Below, in pieces: positions 36,985-45,701 of a DNA stretch of 64,000 bases. The notes beneath the pieces are model-generated. The model was not told where the DNA came from. It saw nothing but the letters and a program-made list of their open reading frames with translations, and did no database searches. Source of the DNA: Stieleria sp. JC731 (GTDB taxonomy: Bacteria; Planctomycetota; Planctomycetia; Pirellulales; Pirellulaceae); the NCBI RefSeq assembly GCF_020966635.1, contig NZ_JAJKFQ010000029.1, positions 496,001 through 560,000 of the forward strand, in the 5' to 3' direction. The translations under genes were made by a program, and so were the position numbers. Within the stretch, counting starts at the first letter, position 1; each line of letters starts with the position of its first letter.

Positions 36985-37767
36985 TTAGAACGGAAATCGC
37001 TCGTCGACATCACTCTCGGCAAGCTCGACTAAGAACCCGGAAAGCCGCTTGACAAGAACCTCCATCAGCCGCTCACCCTTTTCGGCAGTTGCCGGATGCG
37101 GGTTTCCTGAACCTGTGTTTGTGGTTAGCAAATGCCATGGCCTGGTGATCGAAACCCAGCCCTCGTTGACAGCTTCAAACCGAGTCGGCTTCACAGCGCC
37201 ATCGTCAGCAGTGATATCTCCCTGGTCATCTAGATCGACAAACTCTGGAAAGAACGCCAAGCCTAGCGCCGTCTCCATCTCACCGGCGTGATCTCCGGGC
37301 TCGGTGAAGATTTCTTTTTGGATATCGGCGGAGATGCTTCGAAACCAATCACACAAAAACATTTTGCAAGGCGTCTGATTAACCAGTTCACGCAGCATTG
37401 GTTTGAATTCGTTGCCACCGTGGCTATTTAAGATCAAGAGTTTCTTGACACCACTGCCGACAAGCGACTGCAGCAAGTCACGAATGATCGTCATCAGTGT
37501 CGAGGGGTGCAGATTCATCGACAGAGGAAACTCGGCTTGGTTCGTTTCCGTCCCATAGGGGATCGGCGGCAACATGACGACGCGAGCCCCCCGTTCCCAT
37601 GCCACTTCACATGCGCGACTGGCAATTTCCGTCGCTTGAAAGGTGTCAGTGCCGTAGGGCAGATGCAAGTTATGCGGTTCGGTCGCACCAGTCGGTAACA
37701 CGGCGACTTCGTAAGCGCAGTCTTTAACAAAGCCGTAGTTCGTTTCAGCTAAGATCCATGGTCGCAT
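36985..37767 (-). CDS. creatininase-family amidohydrolase
   Basis: 260 residues from the ATG at 37767, or 263 from the ATG at 37776. AAGG sits nine bases before the inner ATG but directly abuts the outer one, so the inner start is favoured. Motifs of the family: PTGATEPHNLHLPYGTD (Glu, His and Asp metal ligands), LILNSHGGN, and GDHAGEMETALG. Members hydrolyse cyclic amides such as creatinine or act on FAPy-type intermediates (ArfB), so the substrate is open. It is soluble, with two divalent metals expected. It is transcribed separately from the DUF3467 gene, which ends in a terminator between the two. Confidence 0.9.
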   Translation of the reverse strand: MRPWILAETNYGFVKDCAYEVAVLPTGATEPHNLHLPYGTDTFQATEIASRACEVAWERGARVVMLPPIPYGTETNQAEFPLSMNLHPSTLMTIIRDLLQSLVGSGVKKLLILNSHGGNEFKPMLRELVNQTPCKMFLCDWFRSISADIQKEIFTEPGDHAGEMETALGLAFFPEFVDLDDQGDITADDGAVKPTRFEAVNEGWVSITRPWHLLTTNTGSGNPHPATAEKGERLMEVLVKRLSGFLVELAESDVDERFPF

Positions 37768-37837
37768 TGAATTCATCCTTCGTTGAAAGTCACCGAATTA
37801 GACCCAATGCGGAACCGCTTCGCAGCAATGCGGACAT

Positions 37838-37874
37838 AAAAAAAACCGCGCGCCGATCAACTCGACACACGGTT
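37838..37874 (-). terminator. intrinsic terminator after the DUF3467 gene
   Basis: On the minus strand a 12-base stem AACCGTGTGTCG / CGGCGCGCGGTT (three G-U pairs) is followed by a run of U. It lies 28 bases past the DUF3467 stop codon. Confidence 0.85.
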
Positions 37875-37901
37875 CTTAGTTCGCAAACAGTAACGCTTGG
37901 G

Positions 37902-38297
37902 TTACTTGCTTTCACCAGCGGGTGCTGGTGCAGGTGCGGGAGCAGCTTGTTGAGTCAAGCCTGGACGCACTCGTTTGTTGATATCGGTTTCCAAAACGCC
38001 GAAGACTGCTTCGTGACGAGCGATCGACATTTGCAGAGCAGCCAACAGACGCTTTGCGGTGTAGAAGTTAACGATGATACGTTGCTTCACTTCGATCGGC
38101 TCCTTAGGTACACCGATCGGTTGTGGGTTCAAACCGAAGTCAACGATCAGCTCTTCAGGCGATCCGGTGACGCGGCAGAAGTTAGCGTAAGTAGCCAGTG
38201 CGTTGTCGTCGTTGACTTGAACCTGAACGGGTTGTTGCGATTGTGCTTGCTCAGCTGGAGGTGCAGCAGCTTCAGGTTTCTTTGCTTCATCAGCCAT
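37902..38297 (-). CDS. DUF3467 protein
   Basis: 131 residues. The core ATYANFCRVTGSPEELIVDF and QRIIVNFYTAKRLLAALQMS is the DUF3467 signature, a short alpha/beta domain of unknown function found in planctomycetes and other bacteria. The N-terminus is Ala/Pro/Gln-rich and the C-terminus is an Ala-Pro repeat (AAPAPAPAPAGESK); both tails are likely disordered. No signal peptide. It lies 292 bases downstream of the M50/HlyD gene on the same strand and ends in its own strong terminator. Such high-expression signals (clean terminator, tidy ATG) fit a housekeeping protein. Confidence 0.88.
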   Translation of the reverse strand: MADEAKKPEAAAPPAEQAQSQQPVQVQVNDDNALATYANFCRVTGSPEELIVDFGLNPQPIGVPKEPIEVKQRIIVNFYTAKRLLAALQMSIARHEAVFGVLETDINKRVRPGLTQQAAPAPAPAPAGESK

Positions 38298-38589
38298 CGA
38301 TGAAAATTCTCCACAAAGGGGTTAGGGTCGCGACCGTGATCCAACGACTTGGGGCAGATCGCACAAAACAGGGAAAGATCGTTTTGCGAGCAGAATCCCT
38401 CATCAATGACCACTCGAGGCGATGTTGTAAGACTTCGCATCCTACCGCCACCAGGTGATCCGGGAAACCGCCGCTGTGTAATTCAGTGAACGTCAGCAGT
38501 TAAATAGATTGAAGATGTGATAACTAGGAAAAACACGCTGTTTAACAAGGGAAACTGATGACATTGGCGACGCGATTTGCGCCACCGGT

Positions 38590-40836
38590 TTAAAACTCAA
38601 AATTGAACGTTTTAGCAATCACGCGCCAAAGCCTTTGACCGAGCGACTTGTCTTCGACGTGAACTTTGGCACTACCGCGATATCCGGGTCGGAACGGCAA
38701 ATCGCTATCGGAATTGATTTCCAGAGGCACACGAGCTTGATAGGTCACACTTCGCGGTTTGACCTGTCCGGTCGCGGGATCGATTTCGGTTTGCAAGTCA
38801 CTTCCGGTCTGGCTAGACATCGATGTCGACGTATTGCGAAGCGGTTCTCTTGCCATTTCTTCGACGGTTCCGGAAAAGGTTTCCAGTCGCCTGGAATCCA
38901 ACTTCATATCAACCGCTTGCCCCACGCTGACCAATTGCACGTCGCCTTGGTCGATCGCCAAAATCGCTTCGAAATCGTCTGGGTTGCCGATCTCGCAAAG
39001 CAAGTCTTCGGCGCTGACTGTTGCACCACGGTTGCGAGAATCCAATGGCGACCCATACCAGGTTGGTAACTGTCCCGACTCGGCACCTTGAAGCGGCTTC
39101 TTCGGTGGAGGAATCACGATTCCTTCAATCGGAGCGACCACGGTCAATCGGTCTAGTTCGACTTGTGTCTTGCGTTTTAGTTCCCGAACCGCCTGCAACA
39201 TTTTTTCTTGGGTTTCGATCAGCGCGGCCAGTGATCGGTCACTGATTCGTCGTTGATTCAGCTTTTCCAAAGTCGTTTCGGCAACCGCTTCTTCGATTTG
39301 CAAATCCTGCATCCGCATTTCCAGATCAGGATTCTTAAGCACAGCGATCGTCTGGCCGGCTTCGACATATTGACCGGGTTCAACCGTGGACACGATTTGA
39401 CCGCTGCTGCCGGCATAGACTCGTCCGGCTTCGCTAGGACGGACTTCGAACGCGGCATCAACGTGGTGTGGCAACGGGATATAACAGACCGCCGCGACAG
39501 CCACCGACACAATGGCCAGCGAAACCATCACATTGAATCGTTTCACTTTTGAGAGTCTCCCGGGAGTACGACAAAATTTCCAAGTTTGGATGACAGGCTG
39601 TGCGACCAATCCAAAGAAACCGACAACCGCGACGGCCCGTCCGATGACTTCCAGGCCATAGGGCTCGAGCACCTTGATGACAAACCAACAAATCGAGAAC
39701 ACCACGACCCAACGATAGATCACGCTGGCGATGGTAAACATCGCGAACCAGAATTTCCCGCGTGTGGGCAAGAACGGATCGTCTTGTAATTCCAGCCCCA
39801 AACAAGTTTTCTGAAACCAACGCTTCAGAACTTCGGTGCTCTTTTGACGGAGGTTGGGAATCTCCAACATGTCCATCAAGATGTAGTAGCCGTCAAACCG
39901 CAGCAACGGGTTCCCGTTGACCAATACGGTACTGACCACATTCAAGAACATCATGTTCAAACAAAGGTCGTTGACCGTCGTTCCTGATTCGGTAAAGAAC
40001 CAAACGAATGCGGCCAGCGACGCCAAGATCATCTCGACATAGATCCCGCCGGCGCCGATCCAAACCCGTTTCCATTTATTCGGCAACATCCACGAGTCTG
40101 ACACATTGCAGTACAGACACGGCGTAAAGACCAGCAGCATAAAGCCGATCTCGTGACATTCACCGCCAAACTTTTTACAGCTCAGTCCGTGCCCAAACTC
40201 GTGCAGAACCTTCACGATCGCCATCGTCGCGGCCAAGATGATCCATCGATCGGCAGCGAAGAATTGCTGGAACGTCGGAAGCCGCGAGTAAACCGTCTCG
40301 TACTGAGTCGCCAAGAGCAGCGACGCGGCGCCCAATAACCCGATAAAGAAGAACAACGCGGGAACGGTAAAGATCCAGCCGAACCACGGCAGGATTGTGT
40401 TGAGAATCTTTTCCGGATCGAATCCACGAAAGCGAAGCGCGAACACGTTGGCTAACTTGCCCAACGTCTCTTTATTCTTTTTCTTTCGACCGCGGTGACG
40501 AAGCGCCTTGCCTTGGCCTGGCGAATTGCTGATCACCAAACCACTACGGTGCAGCATCCCGATGAATTGCTGTAAGTCACCAAAGGTGATTTTCTGTGGC
40601 GCGAATCGCTGCTCAAAACCGTCTTTGATCTGCTGCAGGCTGACGTGCCCATCAAGCATGTTCAGGATGAAGTACTCTTCGTCGTGGAAACGAAAGTACT
40701 GCAGACCGACCGGCTCCTTTAAAACCCAATAGCCCGTTCCCTGATAGCGATGCCGACTGGACGCTAAATCCGGTCGTTTGCGCACCGTCAGCGGACGTGA
40801 CGAACTGCTAACGAGTGATTCGGCAAGTGTGGCCAT
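38590..40836 (-). CDS. PqqD-like / site-2 protease (M50) / HlyD fusion membrane protein
   Basis: 748 residues. Residues about 25-105 form a small helical domain (YFILNMLDGHVSLQQIKDGF) like PqqD or winged-helix peptide-recognition domains. The central multi-pass part carries the M50 zinc motif HEFGH (212-216) in VKVLHEFGHGLSCKK and the second motif NPLLRFDGYYILMD (Asn309, Asp315). Residues about 460-748 are an HlyD-type adaptor: lipoyl-like half (SGQIVSTVEPGQYVEAGQTI), coiled coil and barrel. It looks like an active intramembrane protease joined to a periplasmic adaptor. It is the last of three leftward genes, 160 bases after a second HlyD gene. Substrate and pump are not visible. Confidence 0.85.
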   Translation of the reverse strand: MATLAESLVSSSSRPLTVRKRPDLASSRHRYQGTGYWVLKEPVGLQYFRFHDEEYFILNMLDGHVSLQQIKDGFEQRFAPQKITFGDLQQFIGMLHRSGLVISNSPGQGKALRHRGRKKKNKETLGKLANVFALRFRGFDPEKILNTILPWFGWIFTVPALFFFIGLLGAASLLLATQYETVYSRLPTFQQFFAADRWIILAATMAIVKVLHEFGHGLSCKKFGGECHEIGFMLLVFTPCLYCNVSDSWMLPNKWKRVWIGAGGIYVEMILASLAAFVWFFTESGTTVNDLCLNMMFLNVVSTVLVNGNPLLRFDGYYILMDMLEIPNLRQKSTEVLKRWFQKTCLGLELQDDPFLPTRGKFWFAMFTIASVIYRWVVVFSICWFVIKVLEPYGLEVIGRAVAVVGFFGLVAQPVIQTWKFCRTPGRLSKVKRFNVMVSLAIVSVAVAAVCYIPLPHHVDAAFEVRPSEAGRVYAGSSGQIVSTVEPGQYVEAGQTIAVLKNPDLEMRMQDLQIEEAVAETTLEKLNQRRISDRSLAALIETQEKMLQAVRELKRKTQVELDRLTVVAPIEGIVIPPPKKPLQGAESGQLPTWYGSPLDSRNRGATVSAEDLLCEIGNPDDFEAILAIDQGDVQLVSVGQAVDMKLDSRRLETFSGTVEEMAREPLRNTSTSMSSQTGSDLQTEIDPATGQVKPRSVTYQARVPLEINSDSDLPFRPGYRGSAKVHVEDKSLGQRLWRVIAKTFNFEF

Positions 40837-40996
40837 GAAGGAATGTCAGTGGGAAACGATTTGCAATGACCGCCAAAGGCGATTCGATGTCCGAAGTGGT
40901 TTACGTCCGCCGAGATGTCAGACAAACCGCAGGCGACGAAGGACGGTGTTGGAGACGAGGTTAAATAAGCTGATGTGTAGTGACCAAGCCGGTTGA

Positions 40997-41977
40997 CTAC
41001 GGATTGACGTACATGACCGCTTCCATGCCCGGCTTGATCAACCAGTCGTCGCCAACTTTGCGATTTTTAATCTTGGCCCAAACACGATGGGCTTGCTTGA
41101 GGTCCAACTCGGTACTGATGTAGTCCAGTGTCGCGTCGAACTCTTCGAACACAGGTTCGTCAGCTGTTCCGCCGACAACGATCCGGATCTTTGCGGATTG
41201 GCCACGACGCAATTTGCGGCCATAGCTGAGTGCATCGACTGCCCCTTCGACTCGCAGTTCGTCCATCTGAACCAGTTCGACGATCGGGCTGCCACGTTGC
41301 ACCCATTCACCCAATTGTGCGAATCGGTTTTCGACGAATGCGTCAAAGTCAGCGCGGACGGTCCGCATTTCGATCTCGTATTTCGCCAAACTCGTTTCGG
41401 CTTGTTTGACCATGTACTCTGCCATCGCAGACTTTTCGTTCAGCTCGGCAAGCTCGATCCGTAGCTGAGCGCGGTCAGCTTCGGCTTGCTTCTTTCGCAT
41501 TTCCCAAAAGGGCGCGGCGCTTTGGTCGAACAATTCTTCGTATGCTTTGGCTTCCGCTCGCGCGATCTTTTCGGTCGCAACAGCATCACGATAGTTGATG
41601 TGGTCTTGCGCTTTGATCTTCGCCACAACCTCTTCGCGAAGCTTCAGTTCCATCGTCAATTCAGCCTGGCGATTATCGACCAACGCGATCACGTCGCCTT
41701 TCTTGACCAGCTGGCCTTCTTCGACCATCAAGTCCGTCAGAGGTCCATCCGCTTTGGCCGGCACTTTGGTTTTGTAGTTGAACTGAACGATGCAACCGCC
41801 GATCCGAATTCCGTTCTCGTACTGCGAAGAACCTTGGCTGGGCGACAACTGCGACGGAAGTTCGTACTGATTTTGGGCAGACGCCTGATTTTGCACAGAC
41901 GTCAGCGATGCGATCGCGACGAACCCAAACAAGCAGCCGAAAACGATGCCGCGGATAGAGTTGCGTGGTTGAAGCAT
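40997..41977 (-). CDS. secreted HlyD-family periplasmic adaptor
   Basis: 326 residues from the ATG at 41977. The predicted frame is 42 codons longer but would overlap the upstream gene by 73 bases, and the ATG opens onto a normal signal peptide (IRGIVFGCLFGFVAIASL, then SAQNQ). Body: lipoyl half (KTKVPAKADGPLTDLMVEEG), a long coiled coil (AELTMELKLREEVVAKIKAQ, then AEADRAQLRIELAELNEKS), second lipoyl half and a beta barrel ending in KPGMEAVMYV. This is the layout of membrane-fusion proteins of efflux and type I secretion systems, but no pump is adjacent. It lies 53 bases downstream of the GAF/HlyD gene and upstream of the M50 fusion, so the three probably act together. Confidence 0.85.
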   Translation of the reverse strand: MLQPRNSIRGIVFGCLFGFVAIASLTSVQNQASAQNQYELPSQLSPSQGSSQYENGIRIGGCIVQFNYKTKVPAKADGPLTDLMVEEGQLVKKGDVIALVDNRQAELTMELKLREEVVAKIKAQDHINYRDAVATEKIARAEAKAYEELFDQSAAPFWEMRKKQAEADRAQLRIELAELNEKSAMAEYMVKQAETSLAKYEIEMRTVRADFDAFVENRFAQLGEWVQRGSPIVELVQMDELRVEGAVDALSYGRKLRRGQSAKIRIVVGGTADEPVFEEFDATLDYISTELDLKQAHRVWAKIKNRKVGDDWLIKPGMEAVMYVNP

Positions 41978-42030
41978 TGTTCTGGTCAAAGCGTGAGATG
42001 TGGTTGGTTTGGGGGATGCCTGACGAAGGC

Positions 42031-44091
42031 CTAGAAAAAGAACTTGCACAGCCATTCCCAGATCTCGTGAAAGAAAACGAAGCCGCTCGCTCGCCGACCG
42101 CAATGGATCTTGGCAAGGACACTCGAACCCGGAGGCGGCGCCATCTGTTTCAGAGGTGCGGCGTCTGGAATCGCTTCCATTTCAATGATCGCGCCGTGTT
42201 CTTCATGTGCTTCTGCCCGAGGCGAGATGTTTCCGATCGGCAACGATGCTTCTAGCGGATCCATCGTCGGATCGAGCTGCATGATGTAGGTCACTTTCAG
42301 CTCGTCGCTGATCTTGTTGTCGCGGATGAATTGGTCCAGGTGACCTTCGCGTTTTTCGGGCAGTGCGATTTTCAGCTCGTATGGCTGATCCAAATCGGCA
42401 ACTTCCAAAAGAACCTGTCCGGTCATGATCGGTCGACTGCGTAGGGTGTTTTCCACGTCAAAGGTCGTGACCACCCCGTCGATCGGTGAGCGAACCTGCA
42501 GCTCCTCTTTTCGCTTCATCTGCAGGTCTCGCTTCTTACCAAGCGATTCAAGCTTGGTACGAAGCTCGCCTTCTTGTCCCTGAAGTGCCAGTAGATCGGC
42601 ACGATCCATTTCACGCCGGCTGATTCGCTGCTGTCCGATAACCTTGGCAAGTTCAGCACTGGTGGTACTGATTTGTCCCTGCAGGTCTTCGAGTTGAATG
42701 TCGATTTCCGGATTGCGAAGTTCGACCAGCAACTGGCCTTTCTGCACGAGATCATTTCGCTTCACCAGAACGTCGACGACTTCGCCATCAACACTGGCAA
42801 AGATTTGACGTCGAACGGTGGGCTCCAACGTGCCTTCGGCTGACAGGTTGAAGTCTTTTTGGATGAACGTCAGACCCAAAGCCAGAAGACAAATCAAACC
42901 GATGATGCCCAGTGTCTTTGGCAATGTGCGTGCACGCAAAATCCACGAGGCACGCCCTAGTGCTCGCCAAACCGGCATCATGAACAGATTGCTGTGCGAC
43001 TGTGAGTTCGCGATCGCTCGTGTGCCGTGTTCGTAGACCAAGTCACATCGCTGGCGAAAGATTTCACGAGGGATGTCGGTTTCGATCTGTTCGACGATCA
43101 GAGCGCCGATGACTTCACCGCGGTGAGCGTTGTCACGGTCGATCTCACCAGCGGCACCTGTTTCTTCTTCGGCGCCGAGCTTTCGCATCGGTTCACGAAG
43201 CGGCAGGACCGCGATGTTTCGGCCGTAGGATTGATCAACATAATCTTCCAATGCCTCTTCGATTTGTGGAGGCAAATCTTCGGTCGCCCCGTCGTGATAC
43301 AGAGGCTCACCGGCAGCGCAGACCCGAGTCGCCAAATTGTTCAGCGCCGCGACGATGTTTGAGCGGTTTTCGATCGTGTCCTGACCACTGATTGCTTCAA
43401 CCTTGCAATTGCGGCCTTTCTTGATGGCGACGCTAACGCGGTCGCAACCGATCAGCCGGCGACCTTCATTGGCGATGACATAGGCTGTTTCTTTTAGATC
43501 AAGCGATTCATGAGCAGCACGTGCAAACGAGTCCGCCTGCTGCCACAACGTCTGGCGATCACCGAGCGAACGCAGTTTCTGGCTGCGAAGCCATTCTGCC
43601 GCCAACGAACACATCTGTTCGAGGAATCGCAGATAGCCCCGCTGTGTCTCGGGCGCCGTGTCCGGACGCTGGAAAACTTCGATCAAGCCATCTTTGTGGC
43701 CATCATGAGCCAGTGCACCAAGCACTAACAAGTATCGCGTGGGGTTGCCTTGGGCATCGCCATCCGTCGTACCGCTGTACGGTGGCACCAACAGAGATTG
43801 GCCAGCATTGGCAACCCGATTGATCAACCTGGAGTGCCGTACCGAGTCTTCGGTATCGTCAGCCAGAATCGCTGGCTCGGCATTGATTTGATATTGCAGC
43901 TTGAGTTGCTTGTCGTCGTCGAGCAACCAAATCGCACCACCGGCAGCTGCCAACGCTGTAATGATTCGGCTCAAGAGCTCGGGATAGAACTCGTCCGCAG
44001 TCGCGCCGCTCTTGGCGAGGGCGGCAATTTCGTTGACCAGCCCGCGAATCTGCGCCTTGGTCTCTTCAACCGTTTGCTGATTGACCGACAT
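42031..44091 (-). CDS. double-GAF sensor / HlyD adaptor membrane protein
   Basis: 686 residues. Two GAF-like domains fill the cytoplasmic half (about 20-170, FYPELLSRIITALAAAGGAI; and about 195-370, ANEGRRLIGCDRVSVAIKKG). One membrane helix at about 400 (LGIIGLICLLALGLTFIQ) leads to a periplasmic HlyD part with a lipoyl half (GEVVDVLVKRNDLVQKGQLL), a coiled coil and a closing barrel. The C-terminus ends FHEIWEWLCKFFF, a hydrophobic tail. A GAF sensor fused to an adaptor is unusual and suggests ligand-gated export or signalling. It is the first large gene of the operon that continues with a second adaptor and an M50 fusion. The true domain edges are estimates. Confidence 0.82.
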   Translation of the reverse strand: MSVNQQTVEETKAQIRGLVNEIAALAKSGATADEFYPELLSRIITALAAAGGAIWLLDDDKQLKLQYQINAEPAILADDTEDSVRHSRLINRVANAGQSLLVPPYSGTTDGDAQGNPTRYLLVLGALAHDGHKDGLIEVFQRPDTAPETQRGYLRFLEQMCSLAAEWLRSQKLRSLGDRQTLWQQADSFARAAHESLDLKETAYVIANEGRRLIGCDRVSVAIKKGRNCKVEAISGQDTIENRSNIVAALNNLATRVCAAGEPLYHDGATEDLPPQIEEALEDYVDQSYGRNIAVLPLREPMRKLGAEEETGAAGEIDRDNAHRGEVIGALIVEQIETDIPREIFRQRCDLVYEHGTRAIANSQSHSNLFMMPVWRALGRASWILRARTLPKTLGIIGLICLLALGLTFIQKDFNLSAEGTLEPTVRRQIFASVDGEVVDVLVKRNDLVQKGQLLVELRNPEIDIQLEDLQGQISTTSAELAKVIGQQRISRREMDRADLLALQGQEGELRTKLESLGKKRDLQMKRKEELQVRSPIDGVVTTFDVENTLRSRPIMTGQVLLEVADLDQPYELKIALPEKREGHLDQFIRDNKISDELKVTYIMQLDPTMDPLEASLPIGNISPRAEAHEEHGAIIEMEAIPDAAPLKQMAPPPGSSVLAKIHCGRRASGFVFFHEIWEWLCKFFF

Positions 44092-44155
44092 CGATTTGAC
44101 GTAGAACTCCGAGGAAAATGAATCTGGGACGAGGCGTACAAGACTACGTCCGGAA

Positions 44156-44311
44156 TTAGGCGGTCGGGCGACAGTAGTAAATTCGGCCTAAGGAATCCAT
44201 GTTGACCTTAAACGGCGGGTCGGATTGTCCGCCCGCCCCCACAACGTGTACCGGTTTTGGCGATTCAACCTCGACATCGTATACACTTTGTATATGATTG
44301 TCCACACACAT
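44156..44311 (-). CDS. possible small protein upstream of the GAF/HlyD operon
   Basis: 51 codons from an ATG at 44311. The C-terminal part reads like a real protein (KPVHVVGAGGQSDPPFKVN, then MDSLGRIYYCRPTA), with no low-complexity bias. It lies 64 bases upstream of the operon on the same strand, so it could be its first gene. Against it: there is no ribosome-binding site, it overlaps the start of the + strand gene at 44310 by two bases, and I recognise no family. Confidence 0.3.
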   Translation of the reverse strand: MCVDNHIQSVYDVEVESPKPVHVVGAGGQSDPPFKVNMDSLGRIYYCRPTA

Positions 44312-44891
44312 GGAATATGAAAGCCCCCCACCGAGACGACAGCACGCCGAAACGCAGGAAATTGAGCGGACCGGCGCGTCCATTTCGGAGCTATCGTTCG
44401 CGACCGACCCGCCAGCGAGCAAAGTGCCGCAACCTGCTGAATCAGAACAGGTTACGACAGAATCAGCGGTGGAATCCGTGGCCGCGGCCATGGCTGCAAA
44501 CCAGTCTCAGGTGACAAATCCTGCGCTCGACCCGGCAAGACTTCTGGGGGATCTGAAAAGAGAGATGAATCGCCTCCAGCGCGAAATTCGTCTCACGATC
44601 CAGGCCCAACTGGGGCAGATGGCTGGCCGCACATTGGGGACGATCGAAGCCAACCGAGAACTTGTTGCTGCAATTCACGAGATGCTGGACTCCCATGGCC
44701 TGCGAGTCCGCTGCACACAGTGCGGTCAACCGTCGATCCTGCGGGTCTCCCCTCGCACGGGTGCGAGCGCAGGGGTTTTTGTATTTGATCACAGCGTCGA
44801 TGGACGTCGAACTTTCCATGGCGGACGCGTGGTGATGCCAGAGATTCGGCTAATGGCAAAGCCGCCGAGAAAACCACGAAAGTCAAAGTAA
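44310..44891 (+). CDS. planctomycete hypothetical protein with a CxxC motif
   Basis: 193 residues from the ATG at 44310; an in-frame TTG lies four codons earlier. Residues 1-75 are polar and probably disordered. Residues about 80-140 form a helix or coiled coil (LKREMNRLQREIRLTIQAQL). The C-terminal third has a single CxxC pair (VRCTQCGQPSILRVSPRTG) and a basic tail (KPPRKPRKSK). This may be half of a zinc ribbon or a redox pair. No signal peptide. I do not recognise a characterised family. It is divergent from the GAF/HlyD operon, which would be consistent with a regulator, but nothing in the sequence proves DNA binding. Confidence 0.65.
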   Translation: MEYESPPPRRQHAETQEIERTGASISELSFATDPPASKVPQPAESEQVTTESAVESVAAAMAANQSQVTNPALDPARLLGDLKREMNRLQREIRLTIQAQLGQMAGRTLGTIEANRELVAAIHEMLDSHGLRVRCTQCGQPSILRVSPRTGASAGVFVFDHSVDGRRTFHGGRVVMPEIRLMAKPPRKPRKSK

Positions 44892-45089
44892 GCGGTCTTG
44901 GATTTTGGACTGAAACCCAAATCTATCGAAGTCGTTTACCGAACGTTCATCCGATGTTCCGTGAAACACGATCGATGAGTTCTCACCTGGATTGAAAACT
45001 TTCAATCTCCTTTCATCGAAGCAGCGTGCCGGTATCATTTTGTCGTTCGATGGATTTGGAAATTCCCATTCGCTCTTTCGCCGGCAACG

Positions 45090-45641
45090 ATGTCAGATTC
45101 TCAAGAAGCTTCGGTCAGTCTTCCCAGCCCTTCCACCGCGATGGATATCCTGGTCGGAACGATTGAGCAGATTAAGTTTGCGCGTGACTACACGCTTCAG
45201 TTGCTCGACAGCACTCCGCTGGACCAGTGGTTCACCATCCCAGATGGGCTTCCGACCAACATCGCTTGGCAAGTCGGGCACCTGACGGTCAGCCAATACG
45301 GATTATTGATGTTCCGCATCCGGGGTCGGCAACCGAGCGACCTCGATCTGATTCCTGGAAAATTCCGTAAATCGTATGGTCGTTCGACAACTCCCAATCC
45401 GGATGCGAGCGTTCAGCCCAGCCCGGATGAATTGCTCGAACGCTTTGACAAAGTATTTGTTGAAGCACTCGGTGAACTTGATTCGGTCGATTCCGATACG
45501 TTGCTCGAACCGGTCGACATGCCCTTCGCAGGATATCCGATCAAACTGGGAGCGATCATGTTCTGCCCTCTGCATGAACATATCCACGCGGGACAAATCG
45601 GTTTGGTCCGACGCGCGTTGGGACTGAAACCGGTGCGATAA
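45090..45641 (+). CDS. DinB-superfamily protein
   Basis: 183 residues. Four-helix-bundle pattern with metal-ligand histidines: His in TNIAWQVGHLTVSQYGLL and the pair in LHEHIHAGQIGLVRRALG. These three His positions match the DinB/YfiT/mycothiol-transferase superfamily. The length is normal. Members include thiol-dependent detoxification transferases and proteins of unknown role. No mycothiol or bacillithiol genes are beside it. The start is at the ATG preceded by GCCGGCAACG; a strong ribosome-binding site is not seen. Cytoplasmic. Confidence 0.85.
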   Translation: MSDSQEASVSLPSPSTAMDILVGTIEQIKFARDYTLQLLDSTPLDQWFTIPDGLPTNIAWQVGHLTVSQYGLLMFRIRGRQPSDLDLIPGKFRKSYGRSTTPNPDASVQPSPDELLERFDKVFVEALGELDSVDSDTLLEPVDMPFAGYPIKLGAIMFCPLHEHIHAGQIGLVRRALGLKPVR

Positions 45642-45701
45642 GACGATTCACGCGTCCATTTGCTTGACTAAACGTTGTCACACTGCCTGACCAAGGACGT
45701 C

